This document shows positions 27,883-39,973 of a DNA stretch of 64,000 nt, one piece after another. The translations under genes were made by a program, and so were the position numbers. This DNA is from Pantoea sp. Ap-967 (lineage in GTDB: Bacteria; Pseudomonadota; Gammaproteobacteria; Pseudomonadales; Pseudomonadaceae), in NCBI RefSeq assembly GCF_011752565.1, contig NZ_VWXK01000012.1, positions 1 to 64,000 of the forward strand, in the 5' to 3' direction. Position 1 is the stretch's first letter. Each line of letters opens with the position of its first letter. The notes under the pieces were generated by a model. It saw only the letters and a program-made list of their open reading frames with translations, had not been told where the DNA came from and ran no database searches.

Positions 27883-29067
27883 TCAACGGTAGATATCTTC
27901 CCGTGTCCACGGCAAGTCATGGTGCCCATCGGCATAGGGTTTCACCGCCAGGATCTGGTGCAGGTTGATCCAGCCCTTCTGGAACGCATAGGCACAACCT
28001 GCCAGGTACAGGCGCCAGATGCGCAAGGTTTTTTCCGGCACCAGCGCCGCCGCCTTATGCAATTGGTTCTCCAGGTTCTCGCTCCAGTGGTGCAGGGTTT
28101 TGGCGTAGTGCAGGCGCAGGCTCTCCACGTCCACCACCTCCAGCCCGGCTTCACAGATGCTCGCGCTGATCATCGACAGGTGCGGCAGCTCCCCGTTGGG
28201 GAACACATAACGGTCGATGAAGTCCCCTGCCCCCCGCCCGACCGGGCGGCCGTCGGTGTGCTTGGCAGTGATGCCATGGTTCATCACCAAGCCCCCCTCA
28301 CGCACGGCGCCAAACAACTTCTGGCAATACAACGGCAGGTTGGCATGGCCGACATGCTCGAACATGCCCACGCTGACCACCTTGTCGAAGCGGCCATCCT
28401 GGGGCAGGTCACGGTAATCGAGAATCTGCAGGTCGACCCGGTCGGCCAGCCCCTCTGCCTTGACCCGCTGGCGCCCAAGCTTCAACTGCTCCTTGCTCAG
28501 GGTGATACCGAACACCTTGGCGCCGTATTCGCGAGCGGCGAAACGGGACAAGCCGCCCCAGCCACAGCCCACGTCCAGCAGGTAGTCGTCGGCATCCAGG
28601 CGCAGCTTGCGGCACAGGTGGTCGAACTTGTCCTGCTGGGCCTGATCCAGGGTGTTGTCCGGCTCGCGGAAGTAGGCGCAGGAATAGGCCATGTCCTGGT
28701 CCAGCCACAGTTGGTAGAACGCATTGGAAACATCGTAGTGGTAGGAAATGGATTCGGCGTCGGTGCTTTTGTCGTGTGCCACGCGCAACGGCACGGCATC
28801 AACGTAGCCGGCCAGCAGCGCCTCGCTCAGCTCGTCGCACACGCGGATCGCTTCGCCAATGTCGCCTTCAAGCTCCAGCTTGCCCTCCACGAATGCGCTA
28901 CCCAGCTGGTCCATGCTCGGGTGGGTCAGCTGGGTAATCAGCTGCGGGTCCTTGACCAGGATGGTGACCTGCGGGCTTGGGCCTAGATCGAACTGGTTGC
29001 CGTCCCACAGTTTGAACCGCAGCGGCAGGTGCAAGCTCTGCAGTGCCGGTGGAAGTTGTGCAAGCAT
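27883..29067 (-). CDS. cfaB: Cyclopropane-fatty-acyl-phospholipid synthase
   Basis: 394 aa from the ATG at 29067, with GGAGG 7 nt upstream; a GTG two codons earlier is too close to that site. The SAM-binding motif LLDVGCGWGGLSRFA and the acidic VSVGMFEHVGHANL region define the methyltransferase core (about 120-394). The N-terminal 100 residues form the lipid-binding domain. It methylenates cis-unsaturated acyl chains of membrane phospholipids using SAM. In P. putida the cfaB gene at this locus is induced in stationary phase through RpoS; I could not pick out the promoter elements with confidence. Confidence 0.94.
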   Translation of the reverse strand: MLAQLPPALQSLHLPLRFKLWDGNQFDLGPSPQVTILVKDPQLITQLTHPSMDQLGSAFVEGKLELEGDIGEAIRVCDELSEALLAGYVDAVPLRVAHDKSTDAESISYHYDVSNAFYQLWLDQDMAYSCAYFREPDNTLDQAQQDKFDHLCRKLRLDADDYLLDVGCGWGGLSRFAAREYGAKVFGITLSKEQLKLGRQRVKAEGLADRVDLQILDYRDLPQDGRFDKVVSVGMFEHVGHANLPLYCQKLFGAVREGGLVMNHGITAKHTDGRPVGRGAGDFIDRYVFPNGELPHLSMISASICEAGLEVVDVESLRLHYAKTLHHWSENLENQLHKAAALVPEKTLRIWRLYLAGCAYAFQKGWINLHQILAVKPYADGHHDLPWTREDIYR

Positions 29068-29201
29068 GAACACCCCTCCTTTCCTTATATGACGACGACG
29101 CCTGATATTTCGAACGTCGCCGGAACAGAGTAGTTCATTCGTGGGATGTTTCCTCTAAACGCGACCAAGGTCTAGAACCAACTGATCTGAGCAGAACAAC
29201 G

Positions 29202-29215
29202 GATTGTATACAATC
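29202..29215. promoter_or_regulatory. Perfect 14-bp palindrome, possible GntR/FadR-type operator
   Basis: GATTGTATACAATC, with core TTGTATACAA resembling operators of FadR-subfamily GntR regulators (TNGT-N-ACNA type). It lies 60 bp upstream of lpd3 and 135 bp upstream of cfaB. No GntR gene of that subfamily is adjacent, so any regulator would be encoded elsewhere. Confidence 0.55.
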
Positions 29216-29275
29216 AGGCCGTCTCAGCTTAACCTTGTGCCCCTCTCGCGCTTCTTCATCTGGAGTACAACACCC

Positions 29276-30676
<1,401 letters not shown>

Positions 30677-30749
30677 CCCTGCTGGCTCCGCCGGTTTTTT
30701 CGAAATACCATTGATGCATGCTTTCGATCAAACCAGCGGAGCCCACCGG

Positions 30750-31658
30750 GTGAGCATCAACTTCGACCTGAACGACCTGCAGGCTTTTCGCGCCGTTGTC
30801 GAGCAAGGCAACTTCCGCCGCGCTGCCGACACCATCCGCATCACCCAGTCGGCCCTGAGCCGGCGCATCGAAAAGCTCGAGTCGGCGCTGGGCGTGAAGC
30901 TGCTCGAACGCACCACGCGCAAGGTGTCGCTGACCAACGTGGGGCGCGCCTTCCTGCCCCAGGTGGAGCGCCTGCTCGATGACCTCGACCTGGCCTTGCT
31001 CAGCGTCGGCGACGGTGGCTCGCTGCGCACCGGCAACCTGACCATCGCCTGCGTACCCTCTGCCGCCTACTACTTCATGCCCCACGCGATTCGCGCCTTC
31101 CATGCGCAGTACCCAAAGGTGCGCATCAACCTGTACGACGCTTCCGCCAACGAAGTGAGCGCCGCCGTGGCATCCGGCGAGGCCGATTTTGGCCTGAGCT
31201 TCACCGGCAACCTTGCCCCGGAAATCGACTTCAGCGTGCTGCTGGAAGAGCGCTACGTGATCGCCTGCCGGCGGGACCATCCGCTGGCCGAGTATGAACA
31301 GGTGACCTGGGCGCAAGCCTACACGCACGACTACATCACCCTGGGCAAGTCCTCGGGCAACCGCCTGGTGCTGGACAGGGCCTTGAGTGGCATGAAGATA
31401 GAGAAGGAAAGCGTGTGCCAGGCCCGCCACGTCACCACGCTGCTGGGCCTGATCGAAGCGGGCTTGGGCATTGCCGCGGTGCCCTCGATCGCCTTGCCGA
31501 TGACGCCGCACCCGATACTCGCCAGCATTGCCCTGGTCGAGCCGGAGGTCACGCGCAAGATGGGCCTGCTCAAGCGCCGCGGCCGCACGCTGACCCCAGC
31601 GGCACTTGAGATGGAACGGCTGATTCGCGAACTGCCCGGGGTGCTACCGGGCGACTGA
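30750..31658 (+). CDS. LysR-type regulator facing a ModA-like/MHS transport pair
   Basis: 302 aa from a GTG at 30750, with GGAG 8 nt upstream. The ATG pair at 30711 and 30714 would add 12-13 residues but has no Shine-Dalgarno. LysR HTH at about residues 18-40 (FRRAADTIRITQSALSRRIE), then an effector domain (VPSAAYYFMPHAIRAF). Unusually it is convergent with, not divergent from, the neighbouring transport genes, and overlaps the binding-protein gene by 15 nt. The target is unknown; lpd3 lies 73 bp upstream in the same direction. Confidence 0.88.
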   Translation: MSINFDLNDLQAFRAVVEQGNFRRAADTIRITQSALSRRIEKLESALGVKLLERTTRKVSLTNVGRAFLPQVERLLDDLDLALLSVGDGGSLRTGNLTIACVPSAAYYFMPHAIRAFHAQYPKVRINLYDASANEVSAAVASGEADFGLSFTGNLAPEIDFSVLLEERYVIACRRDHPLAEYEQVTWAQAYTHDYITLGKSSGNRLVLDRALSGMKIEKESVCQARHVTTLLGLIEAGLGIAAVPSIALPMTPHPILASIALVEPEVTRKMGLLKRRGRTLTPAALEMERLIRELPGVLPGD

Positions 31659-32417
31659 ATCCAGGCCAGTGGCGCGTACCGCAGGTTGTACGCCGGGCGA
31701 GGAAAGGTACTGCAGCAACTGCTTCGCTTCAGCCGGATGCTCGGCGTTTTTCGGCACACCGGCGGCGAAGCGGGTCACCGACTGCAAGCTTTCCGGAATC
31801 TTGCCAACGTAGGTCACGCCTGGCACTGGCAGCAGTTCGGCCACCTGCTGGAAGCCAAGCTGGTAGGTGCCCTGGGCAACCTGCGAGGCCACCGGGATAC
31901 GCTCAATCATGGTGCTCTTGCCAACCAACTGGTCTTCGATACCCAGCTTTTTATACAGCTGCTTCTCGATGTACACGCCGCTGGCGCTGTCCGAGTAGGC
32001 TACCGACCGCGCCGCCAGCAGAGCTTGCTTGAGCTCGGCGGCGGTGCCGATCGCAGGCTTGGCCTGCCCTGCCTTCACCACCATGCCAATGCGCGAGTCC
32101 GCCAGCTCTACCCGCGAAGCCGGGTCGACCTTGCCTTGGCGGATCAGCTCATCCAGCGCGTAGCCGACCATGATCACCACATCAGCATGCTCACCGCGCG
32201 CCAGGCGATTGGGGATGGCCTCCGGAGCCTTGCCCATGGAAGGGCCGAGTACCGTCACCAGGGTGTCACCGCTTTGCGTGGCGTACTGGGGGCCGAGCTG
32301 CTTGTAGGCGGCAGTGAAGCCGCCGGAGGTCATTACCGTCAACTCCGCCGCCTGGGCAGCGAGGCTGCAGCTGGCAACCAGGGCGGCTGCCAGTACCGTT
32401 TTGAACGCGGCCTTCAT
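31644..32417 (-). CDS. ModA-like periplasmic substrate-binding protein
   Basis: 257 aa with a Sec signal peptide ([20 protein letters not shown], cleavage near AQAA/ELTV). The two-lobe type-2 binding fold of the ModA group is recognisable from the [14 protein letters not shown] start, [15 protein letters not shown] and the late [15 protein letters not shown]. No molybdate ABC permease or ATPase (modBC) is present. Its ATG overlaps the TGA of the upstream MHS transporter gene (4 nt), so the two are translated together. The ligand is more likely an organic acid than molybdate, judging by this partner (inference). Confidence 0.82.
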   Translation of the reverse strand: MKAAFKTVLAAALVASCSLAAQAAELTVMTSGGFTAAYKQLGPQYATQSGDTLVTVLGPSMGKAPEAIPNRLARGEHADVVIMVGYALDELIRQGKVDPASRVELADSRIGMVVKAGQAKPAIGTAAELKQALLAARSVAYSDSASGVYIEKQLYKKLGIEDQLVGKSTMIERIPVASQVAQGTYQLGFQQVAELLPVPGVTYVGKIPESLQSVTRFAAGVPKNAEHPAEAKQLLQYLSSPGVQPAVRATGLDSVAR

Positions 32418-33712
32418 ACGGTCACCGGTACGCGATTAGCCAGGCGGCGGTAGAGCAACCAGGTCGCGACGAATGCGCACAGCGCGGCAACCATCAGCCA
32501 GTAGGCCGGTGCAGCCTTGTCGCCGGTTTCATGGATCATCCAGGTCGAGATGGCTGGGGTGAACCCGCCAAACAGCGCGGTGGCCAGGCTGTAGGCCAGC
32601 GAGAAGCCCGCCACCCGCACTTCCACCGGCATGATTTCAGTCAACGCCGGAATCATCGCACCGTTGTACATGCCATACAGGAACGAGAACCACAGCAGCA
32701 CTTCAAGCATGTGGCCAAAGCTCGGCGACTGGGCCAGGTAGGTCAGTGCCGGGTAGGCGGTGATCAAGGTCATCAGCGACATGGCGAGCAACAGCGGCTT
32801 GCGCCCGAAACGGTCACTGAGGGTGCCGCCGATGGGCAGCCAGATGAAGTTCGACACCGCCACCAGCAAGGTCACCAGCAGCGCATCGCCTGTGCTCAGT
32901 TGCAGCACGGTCTTGCCGAAGGTCGGGGCGTATACGGTAATCATGTAGAACGCCGTGGTGGTCATGGCGACCATCAGCATGCCAAACAGCACAACCCCGG
33001 CGTTGGCCAACAACGTAGCCATTACCTGTTTCATGGTTGGGCGGTGCTCGCGAGCCGCGAACTCTTCGGTTTCTTGCAGGTTACGGCGCAGCAGGAAGAT
33101 CACCGGGATAATCATGCAGCCCACAGCGAACGGCACGCGCCAGCCCCACTGGGAGATGTCGGCAGGCGACAGCCACTCGTTCAGGGCAAAGCCCAGCGCG
33201 GCGGCAACCACGATCGCCACCTGCTGGCTCGCAGACTGCCAGCTGGCGTAGAAACCCTTGTGCCCGGGTGTGGCCATCTCGGCCAGGTACACCGACACCC
33301 CGCCCAACTCGGCACCGGCCGAGAAGCCCTGCAGCAGGCGCCCGATCAGTACCAGTGCCGGCGCCAGCAAGCCGATGCTCGCGTAGCCGGGCACCAGCAC
33401 GATCAGCAAGGTGCCGCTGGCCATGATCCCCAGGGTGACGATAAGCCCTTTGCGCCGGCCCACATCGTCAATGTACGCACCCAGGATCACCGCACCCAGC
33501 GGGCGCATGAGGAAGCCTGCGCCGAACACGGCGAAGGTCATCATCAACGAGGCGAATTCATTGGAGGCGGGGAAGAACGCCGCCGCAATGTGCGTGGCAT
33601 AGAAGCCGAACAGGAAGAAGTCGAACTGTTCGAGGAAATTCCCGGACGTGACCCGGAAGACCATACTGGCCTTGGACTTGCCCTCGGAGGCCGAGCGTGA
33701 CGGCAGACTCAT
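32414..33712 (-). CDS. MFS transporter, metabolite:H+ symporter (MHS) family
   Basis: 432 aa, 12 predicted membrane segments. MHS hallmarks: [20 protein letters not shown] in the first helix region, [14 protein letters not shown] after helix 2-3 and the mid-protein [14 protein letters not shown]. This family includes citrate, tricarballylate, alpha-ketoglutarate and shikimate symporters. Transcribed with the ModA-like protein. There is a 237-bp gap to the divergent tyrosinase gene, containing an ATTGAT-N11-ATCAAT inverted repeat (33806-33828). Confidence 0.88.
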   Translation of the reverse strand: MSLPSRSASEGKSKASMVFRVTSGNFLEQFDFFLFGFYATHIAAAFFPASNEFASLMMTFAVFGAGFLMRPLGAVILGAYIDDVGRRKGLIVTLGIMASGTLLIVLVPGYASIGLLAPALVLIGRLLQGFSAGAELGGVSVYLAEMATPGHKGFYASWQSASQQVAIVVAAALGFALNEWLSPADISQWGWRVPFAVGCMIIPVIFLLRRNLQETEEFAAREHRPTMKQVMATLLANAGVVLFGMLMVAMTTTAFYMITVYAPTFGKTVLQLSTGDALLVTLLVAVSNFIWLPIGGTLSDRFGRKPLLLAMSLMTLITAYPALTYLAQSPSFGHMLEVLLWFSFLYGMYNGAMIPALTEIMPVEVRVAGFSLAYSLATALFGGFTPAISTWMIHETGDKAAPAYWLMVAALCAFVATWLLYRRLANRVPVTV

Positions 33713-33949
33713 GGTGGATCTCCAGCGTTTCTTAATAATTGTAAGTGCTTATTTCCGGAATGATGGGTGAAACGGGCGCTGGAGATAATCGTTCATTTTT
33801 CATTAATTGATGCGCAGGCGCGATCAATCAACAAGCGAAGCGACCGTTTGGCGTCTGGCCAGGCGCTTTGGCAAAGGCCGGATATGCTGTCGCATGGAGC
33901 AGTAAATACCCCCGAATAATGGGGGCCATCGGCAACAAGGAGGTTCACC

Positions 33950-35572
33950 ATGTCATCCACCCCGCGTGTCCGCCGTTCACTCAGCGATATCCAGCACGAC
34001 TACGATCAGGGCAACAAAACCGAGCTGGAAAACCTGGTTCGTGCCTGGAAAGGCATCAAGGAATTGCCCGCAAACGACCCCAACTCCTTCTTCACCCTCG
34101 GCGGCCTGCACGGTGAGCCATTCCGTGACCAGGGCAAGACCGACCCCAACTGGTGGGGCGGCTACTGCCAGCACGGCACGGTGCTGTTCCCCAGCTGGCA
34201 CCGCGCCTACCTGTGGCGCCTGGAAGAGGCCCTGCGCAGCATCCCCGGGTGCCAGGACGTCACCCTGCCGTTCTGGGATGAATGCAGCGACGAGTCACGG
34301 GAAAAAGGCCTGCCCTCGGCACTGACCCAGGAGTTCTTCGTGCTCGATGGCAAGCGGATCGAGAACCCCCTGCGCTCGTTCGTGTTCCCCAAGGCCATCG
34401 TCGACGAGGTGAAGGGCACGCCGATCATCTACAGCAAGCCCGAAGGCTACGAAACGGTGCGCTACCCGTTGTCCGGCCTGGTGGGCACCGAAGCCGACCG
34501 CATCGCCACCAAGCTGCACAACAGCCGGTTCCCCAACCACGTGCAGAACGTGAAGTACCTGAACGACAACATCAGCACCTGGCTCAGCGGCAAGATCAAG
34601 ATCGGCGGCAAATGGCGCGGTGAAGTGTTCAGCCGCTTCGAAAGCTGCCTGGATGCGCCCACCTACACCCTGTTCTCCAACACCACCTCCACCGCCGCCA
34701 GCAATGCCAGCGCCCCCGCTGGCACCCACTACGTGTCACTGGAGGAGCCGCACAACTTCATGCACCTGGCCGTGGGCGGTTTCGACTACCCAGGCCAAGG
34801 CGACAGCTCGGCGATCCCTGGGGCCAATGGCGACATGGGCGAGAACGAAACCGCTGGCCTGGACCCGATCTTCTTCTTCCACCACTGCTTCATCGACTAC
34901 GTGTTCTGGACCTGGCAACGCCGGCAAGGCGCTACCGATGAGTTCAGCATCGACGCCAAGGACCCCGGCGCCAGCTACTACAAGCCTGATGGCGTGCAAC
35001 CGCCCGCGGGCGCAGCAGGCCTGGACCCGAACGCCATCCTCGGCCTGCAAACCACCCTCGACCCCTTCGTCAAGGCTGATGGCAAACCGTTCACCACGGC
35101 CGATTGCATCAACATCGAGAAGCAGCTCGGCTACGTCTACGGCAAGGGCTCGCTGGACGCCTACGCCCAACGCACCAAGCAGGCACTGTTCATGGCCGGT
35201 GCGGTGCAGCCTGAAGGCAAGACGCTGCGGGTCAGCCGCATCAACCGGGGCAAGATCCGTGGCTCGTTCCTGATCAGCGCCTATGCCACGGTCGACGGCA
35301 AGCGCGAGTACCTGGGCACCCGGCCGATCCTCAGCCGTTGGCACGTCGAAGGTTGCATGAACTGCCAGACTCACCTGGAAGCCACCGCCACCTTCAAGCT
35401 GCCGCTGAACGCCAACAACACGGCAATCGATGAAAGCGGCATCGAGGTGGAGGTGCAGACCCGCGACACGGTGCTCAAGCGCCCCAGCGGCGCGGGCCTG
35501 CTGGCCAGCGGTAATGCCGCGGCCGCCACTGCCGCGCCAACCGAGGTGCCGTTCAAGCTGGAAACCTTCTGA
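33950..35572 (+). CDS. Type-3 copper tyrosinase (fungal-type CuA motif)
   Basis: 540 aa; a strong ribosome-binding site (AAGGAGG, 6 nt before the ATG); no signal peptide. CuA ligands read as H54, H75 and H84: H75-GTVL-F-P-S-W-H84-R matches tyrosinase signature 1, ending at E92. CuB ligands H268, H272 (PHNFMH) and H312 (DPIFFFHHCFID, signature 2). C73 lies two residues before H75, the Cys-x-His arrangement that forms a thioether bridge in fungal tyrosinases and molluscan haemocyanins and is absent from Streptomyces enzymes. The C-terminal 180 residues form an extra domain with a CxxC (MNCQTH). It would hydroxylate and oxidise phenols to quinones. Convergent with a DUF2182 membrane protein. Confidence 0.92.
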   Translation: MSSTPRVRRSLSDIQHDYDQGNKTELENLVRAWKGIKELPANDPNSFFTLGGLHGEPFRDQGKTDPNWWGGYCQHGTVLFPSWHRAYLWRLEEALRSIPGCQDVTLPFWDECSDESREKGLPSALTQEFFVLDGKRIENPLRSFVFPKAIVDEVKGTPIIYSKPEGYETVRYPLSGLVGTEADRIATKLHNSRFPNHVQNVKYLNDNISTWLSGKIKIGGKWRGEVFSRFESCLDAPTYTLFSNTTSTAASNASAPAGTHYVSLEEPHNFMHLAVGGFDYPGQGDSSAIPGANGDMGENETAGLDPIFFFHHCFIDYVFWTWQRRQGATDEFSIDAKDPGASYYKPDGVQPPAGAAGLDPNAILGLQTTLDPFVKADGKPFTTADCINIEKQLGYVYGKGSLDAYAQRTKQALFMAGAVQPEGKTLRVSRINRGKIRGSFLISAYATVDGKREYLGTRPILSRWHVEGCMNCQTHLEATATFKLPLNANNTAIDESGIEVEVQTRDTVLKRPSGAGLLASGNAAAATAAPTEVPFKLETF

Positions 35573-35581
35573 CCCAGCGCC

Positions 35582-35606
35582 AGCGCGGCGGCTTTGCCGC
35601 CGCGCT
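35582..35606. terminator. Shared stem-loop between tyrosinase and DUF2182 genes
   Basis: AGCGCGGCGGC-TTT-GCCGCCGCGCT, a perfect 11-bp stem between the convergent stops, without a clear T-run. Confidence 0.65.
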
Positions 35607-36316
35607 CAGGCGTGCAGGTGCTGGCTGCGCTCGTGGGCAATGATGACGGCACCGGCCAGCATCAAGGGCACGTGCACCGCTGGCAGGCAAAACGCGATCA
35701 ACATCAACGGCCAGCAGGTGGCGCAGCACCACAGCCCGTGCATCACGCCCAGCCCGCCTGCCTGAGCCGGCCCCAGCAGGCTCGAGCGTTTCGCGCCAGG
35801 TTGCAGATGGCAGTGGTCAAGGCTTCGGGCACGCAAGGCGCTGAACTGCCACACCCCTCCCGCCAGCAGCGCCAACAACCCGGCCGCCAGTTCCGACCCG
35901 CTGAATGACACCAGCAACAGGGCCACCATCAGCAGCAGCGCACAGCCCAGCAGCCACACCCAGAAGTAGCCGAGCAAGAACGCCACGGTTGCCGGCCCGC
36001 GGCCCTGCGCCCACAGGCCGAGCAAAGGCCGGTACAGCGCCGGTGACATCATCGCGATCAACATCAGGCCCACCGCGGCAATGAAGCCGCCAAGGTCCAT
36101 GCTCGCGTAGTACAGCCGCAGCAACGCCCAGCCTTCGGCCAGCAGCGATGCCGAGGCGGTGATGCAGAACGATTGAAGATCACCGTGCAGGTTGTCCTGC
36201 AGTGCCATGAAGGCAATGGCAAGGGCGCTGGCCCCCCACAGTGCGCACTTGAGCGGGTCGTTGCCGATGTCGCGCAGCCACGCATGAAAGAGCCTGGAGC
36301 GATGAGTGCTGGCCAT
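35606..36316 (-). CDS. DUF2182 predicted metal-binding membrane protein
   Basis: 236 aa; GGAGG 7 nt before the ATG. Five or six hydrophobic segments. The family-type MLIAMMSPAL motif and the loop ALRARSLDHCHLQPG are followed by a Cys/Met/His-rich helix (MHGLWCCATCWPLMLIAF) and a His-rich tail (HERSQHLHA). These soft-metal ligands suggest copper or another transition metal. It faces the tyrosinase gene with 33 bp between stops. A role in copper supply is inferred, not shown. Confidence 0.8.
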   Translation of the reverse strand: MASTHRSRLFHAWLRDIGNDPLKCALWGASALAIAFMALQDNLHGDLQSFCITASASLLAEGWALLRLYYASMDLGGFIAAVGLMLIAMMSPALYRPLLGLWAQGRGPATVAFLLGYFWVWLLGCALLLMVALLLVSFSGSELAAGLLALLAGGVWQFSALRARSLDHCHLQPGAKRSSLLGPAQAGGLGVMHGLWCCATCWPLMLIAFCLPAVHVPLMLAGAVIIAHERSQHLHA

Positions 36317-36465
36317 GAACCGACCTCCCTGTCATCGACTGTCACGGCACTGCCTGCGCCGCGCACCTGACTATAGGGCAGGTTCATCCAATGCGCCGCT
36401 GCGCTCCGTCGGCTGGGTTCAGCGGTACTGATAACGCCCGCCGCCAGGGCAGCGGTGGGGCACCG

Positions 36466-36580
36466 GTAGGAGCGAGCGTAGCTCGCGATGGGGCGCGCAG
36501 CGGCCCCAGGGCCTCAGCTTCGCGGCTAAATAACGCCGGGGCTGCTTTGCAGCCCATCGCGAGCTGCGCTCGCTCCTACA
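36466..36580. repeat. Inverted REP pair (CGAGCGTAGCTCG class)
   Basis: GTAGGAGCGAGCGTAGCTCG... (36466-36493) and CCCATCGCGAGCTGCGCTCG... (36553-36580). Together they occupy much of the 363-bp gap between the DUF2182 and acyltransferase genes; I see nothing else in the gap. Confidence 0.87.
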
Positions 36581-36679
36581 CCACAGTGCAAGGTTGTGTC
36601 GGAATTGCCCTCTTCAGCCAAGCGAAGTGCTACCGATAACCTTTGTTCACACTCACAGTTTCAGGCCCGGAACCTTCGC

Positions 36680-37201
36680 GTGCTGCTATTCATCGCCAAG
36701 CTCAAACGTACCCTCACCCCTCGCCAGTACATTCGCCTGCTCGACACACACGACCTGGGCAAGAAGGTGTCCAACCGCCTGATGGCCAAGGTGGGCATCA
36801 GTACCGAAGGCAAGGTGGTCATTCGTCCGCCGTTCTACTTCGAACAGGGCAATCTGGAGCTGGGCGAAGGCGCCTTCATCAACAGCGGCTGCGTGTTCCT
36901 GGACGAGGCACCCATTCGCATCGGCCGCTACGCCATGCTTGGCCCGCAGGTGCGCTTGTGCACCACCAGCCACGATGTTCACCCAGAGCGGCGCAAGAGC
37001 AACGATTTCACTGCACCGATCACGGTAAGCGACAACGCCTGGATCGGCGCCGGGTGTGTGGTGCTGCCGGGTGTGAGTATCGGGCGCAATAGCGTGGTTG
37101 CCGCCAACAGCGTGGTGACCGAGGATGTTCCGCCCAATGCGCTGTACGCGGGCTCGCCGGCACGTTTCAAGAAGTGGCTGGTGGTGCCGGAGCAGGTGTG
37201 A
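36680..37201 (+). CDS. Left-handed beta-helix acyltransferase (maltose O-acetyltransferase-like)
   Basis: 173 aa if it starts at the GTG at 36680 (VLLFIAKLKRTL); an in-frame GTG at 36596 would add 28 residues with no better ribosome-binding site, so the start is uncertain. The C-terminal half is a hexapeptide-repeat beta-helix (LELGEGAFINSGCVFLD, IRIGRYAMLGPQV). It has the catalytic-type His in TTSHDVHPERR and ends with the SPARFKKWL common to the NodL/LacA/Maa group. The acceptor (sugar, lipopolysaccharide or other) is unknown. It lies downstream of and convergent with glmS, next to the Tn7 attachment region. Confidence 0.78.
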   Translation: MLLFIAKLKRTLTPRQYIRLLDTHDLGKKVSNRLMAKVGISTEGKVVIRPPFYFEQGNLELGEGAFINSGCVFLDEAPIRIGRYAMLGPQVRLCTTSHDVHPERRKSNDFTAPITVSDNAWIGAGCVVLPGVSIGRNSVVAANSVVTEDVPPNALYAGSPARFKKWLVVPEQV

Positions 37202-37206
37202 GGGAA

Positions 37207-37254
37207 GACCGTGGCCCCCGTAGGAGGCCACGGTCACGCAGGCAAGGCCTGTGC
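37207..37254. other. attTn7 region with shared hairpin, unoccupied
   Basis: The segment just past the glmS stop (TAA at 37255-37257) is where Tn7 inserts, about 25 bp downstream of the gene. Here it contains a GACCGTGGCC-N9-GGCCACGGTC hairpin (37207-37235), which can terminate both glmS and the acyltransferase gene. There is no Tn7 end or transposase. The glmS 3' end (CTGGCGAAGTCGGTGACGG) resembles the TnsD recognition sequence. Confidence 0.75.
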
Positions 37255-39090
<1,836 letters not shown>

Positions 39091-39092
39091 GG

Positions 39093-39869
39093 TTATTGCT
39101 CCTGGCTGATCGCGGCGCAGATCAGGTTGATGCCGCGGGCTTGAATCTGTTCGCGTGCCGCTTCGGGCAGGCGCTCGTCTGTAATAAGGGTGTGCACGCT
39201 GCCCCAGGGCAGCTCAAGGTTGGGGATCTTGCGCCCCACCTTGTCGGACTCGACCATCACGATCACTTCCCTGGCCACCTCGGCCATGACTCGGCTCAGG
39301 CCCAGCAGTTCATTGAAGGTGGTGGTGCCACGGCCCAGGTCGATGCCATCGGCGCCGATGAACAGTTGGTCGAAATCGTAAGAGCGTAGTACCTGCTCGG
39401 CGACCTGGCCCTGGAACGACTCGGAGTGCGGGTCCCAGGTGCCGCCGGTCATCAGCAGCACAGGTTCGTGTTCCAGTTCACTGATGGCGCGGGCCACATT
39501 CAACGAGTTGGTCATCACCACCAGGCCTGGCTGGCGCCCCAGCTCGGGGATCATGGCCGCCGTGGTGCTGCCGCTGTCGATGATGATCCGCGCATGCTCG
39601 CGGATGCGGGCCACGGCGGCGCGGGCGATGGCCTTCTTGTAGGCGGACACAGGCTGCACGGTTTCACCCAGCATTTCCTGCGGCACCGGCACCGCGCCAC
39701 CATAGCGGCGCAGCAGCAGCCCATTGGCCTCAAGTGCTGCGAGGTCCTTGCGGATGGTCACTTCCGAGGTTTCGAAACGCTTGGCCAAGGCGTCGACACT
39801 GACTTCACCTTGCTCGCTGAGCAGGGCGAGGATGTTGTGGCGGCGTTGGGGGGTATTTCGTTTCGACAT
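39093..39869 (-). CDS. DeoR/GlpR-family transcriptional regulator upstream of glmS
   Basis: 258 aa. DeoR-type winged helix at about residues 8-60 ([20 protein letters not shown], then [25 protein letters not shown]) and a DeoR C-terminal sugar-phosphate-sensing domain ([27 protein letters not shown]). The DNA just upstream contains repeated TTTCG and a TTTCG-ATT-CGAAA inverted repeat, a possible autoregulatory site. Its link to glmS (2-bp gap) suggests control by an amino-sugar phosphate. The ATG at 39869 has no good Shine-Dalgarno. Confidence 0.9.
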   Translation of the reverse strand: MSKRNTPQRRHNILALLSEQGEVSVDALAKRFETSEVTIRKDLAALEANGLLLRRYGGAVPVPQEMLGETVQPVSAYKKAIARAAVARIREHARIIIDSGSTTAAMIPELGRQPGLVVMTNSLNVARAISELEHEPVLLMTGGTWDPHSESFQGQVAEQVLRSYDFDQLFIGADGIDLGRGTTTFNELLGLSRVMAEVAREVIVMVESDKVGRKIPNLELPWGSVHTLITDERLPEAAREQIQARGINLICAAISQEQ

Positions 39870-39880
39870 GAGCGTTTAAG

Positions 39881-39893
39881 TTTCGATTCGAAA
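39881..39893. promoter_or_regulatory. Possible DeoR-type operator
   Basis: TTTCG-ATT-CGAAA, 12 bp upstream of the DeoR-type start codon, with a further TTTCGTTTCG at 39857-39866 and a GATTGCAATC palindrome at 39900-39909. TTTCG-type repeats are typical of DeoR/AgaR/GlpR-class operators. Confidence 0.45.
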
Positions 39894-39973
39894 GATAATG
39901 ATTGCAATCAAAACCTAAGATGGGCGTTTCGTCAAGCTGTGGATAAAATTTCCAAGCAGAAAGTCCCGCCTCT

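Noticed and set aside
37202..37254. Tn7 insertion
   Set aside because: No terminal inverted repeats or tns genes next to glmS; only the attachment region is present.
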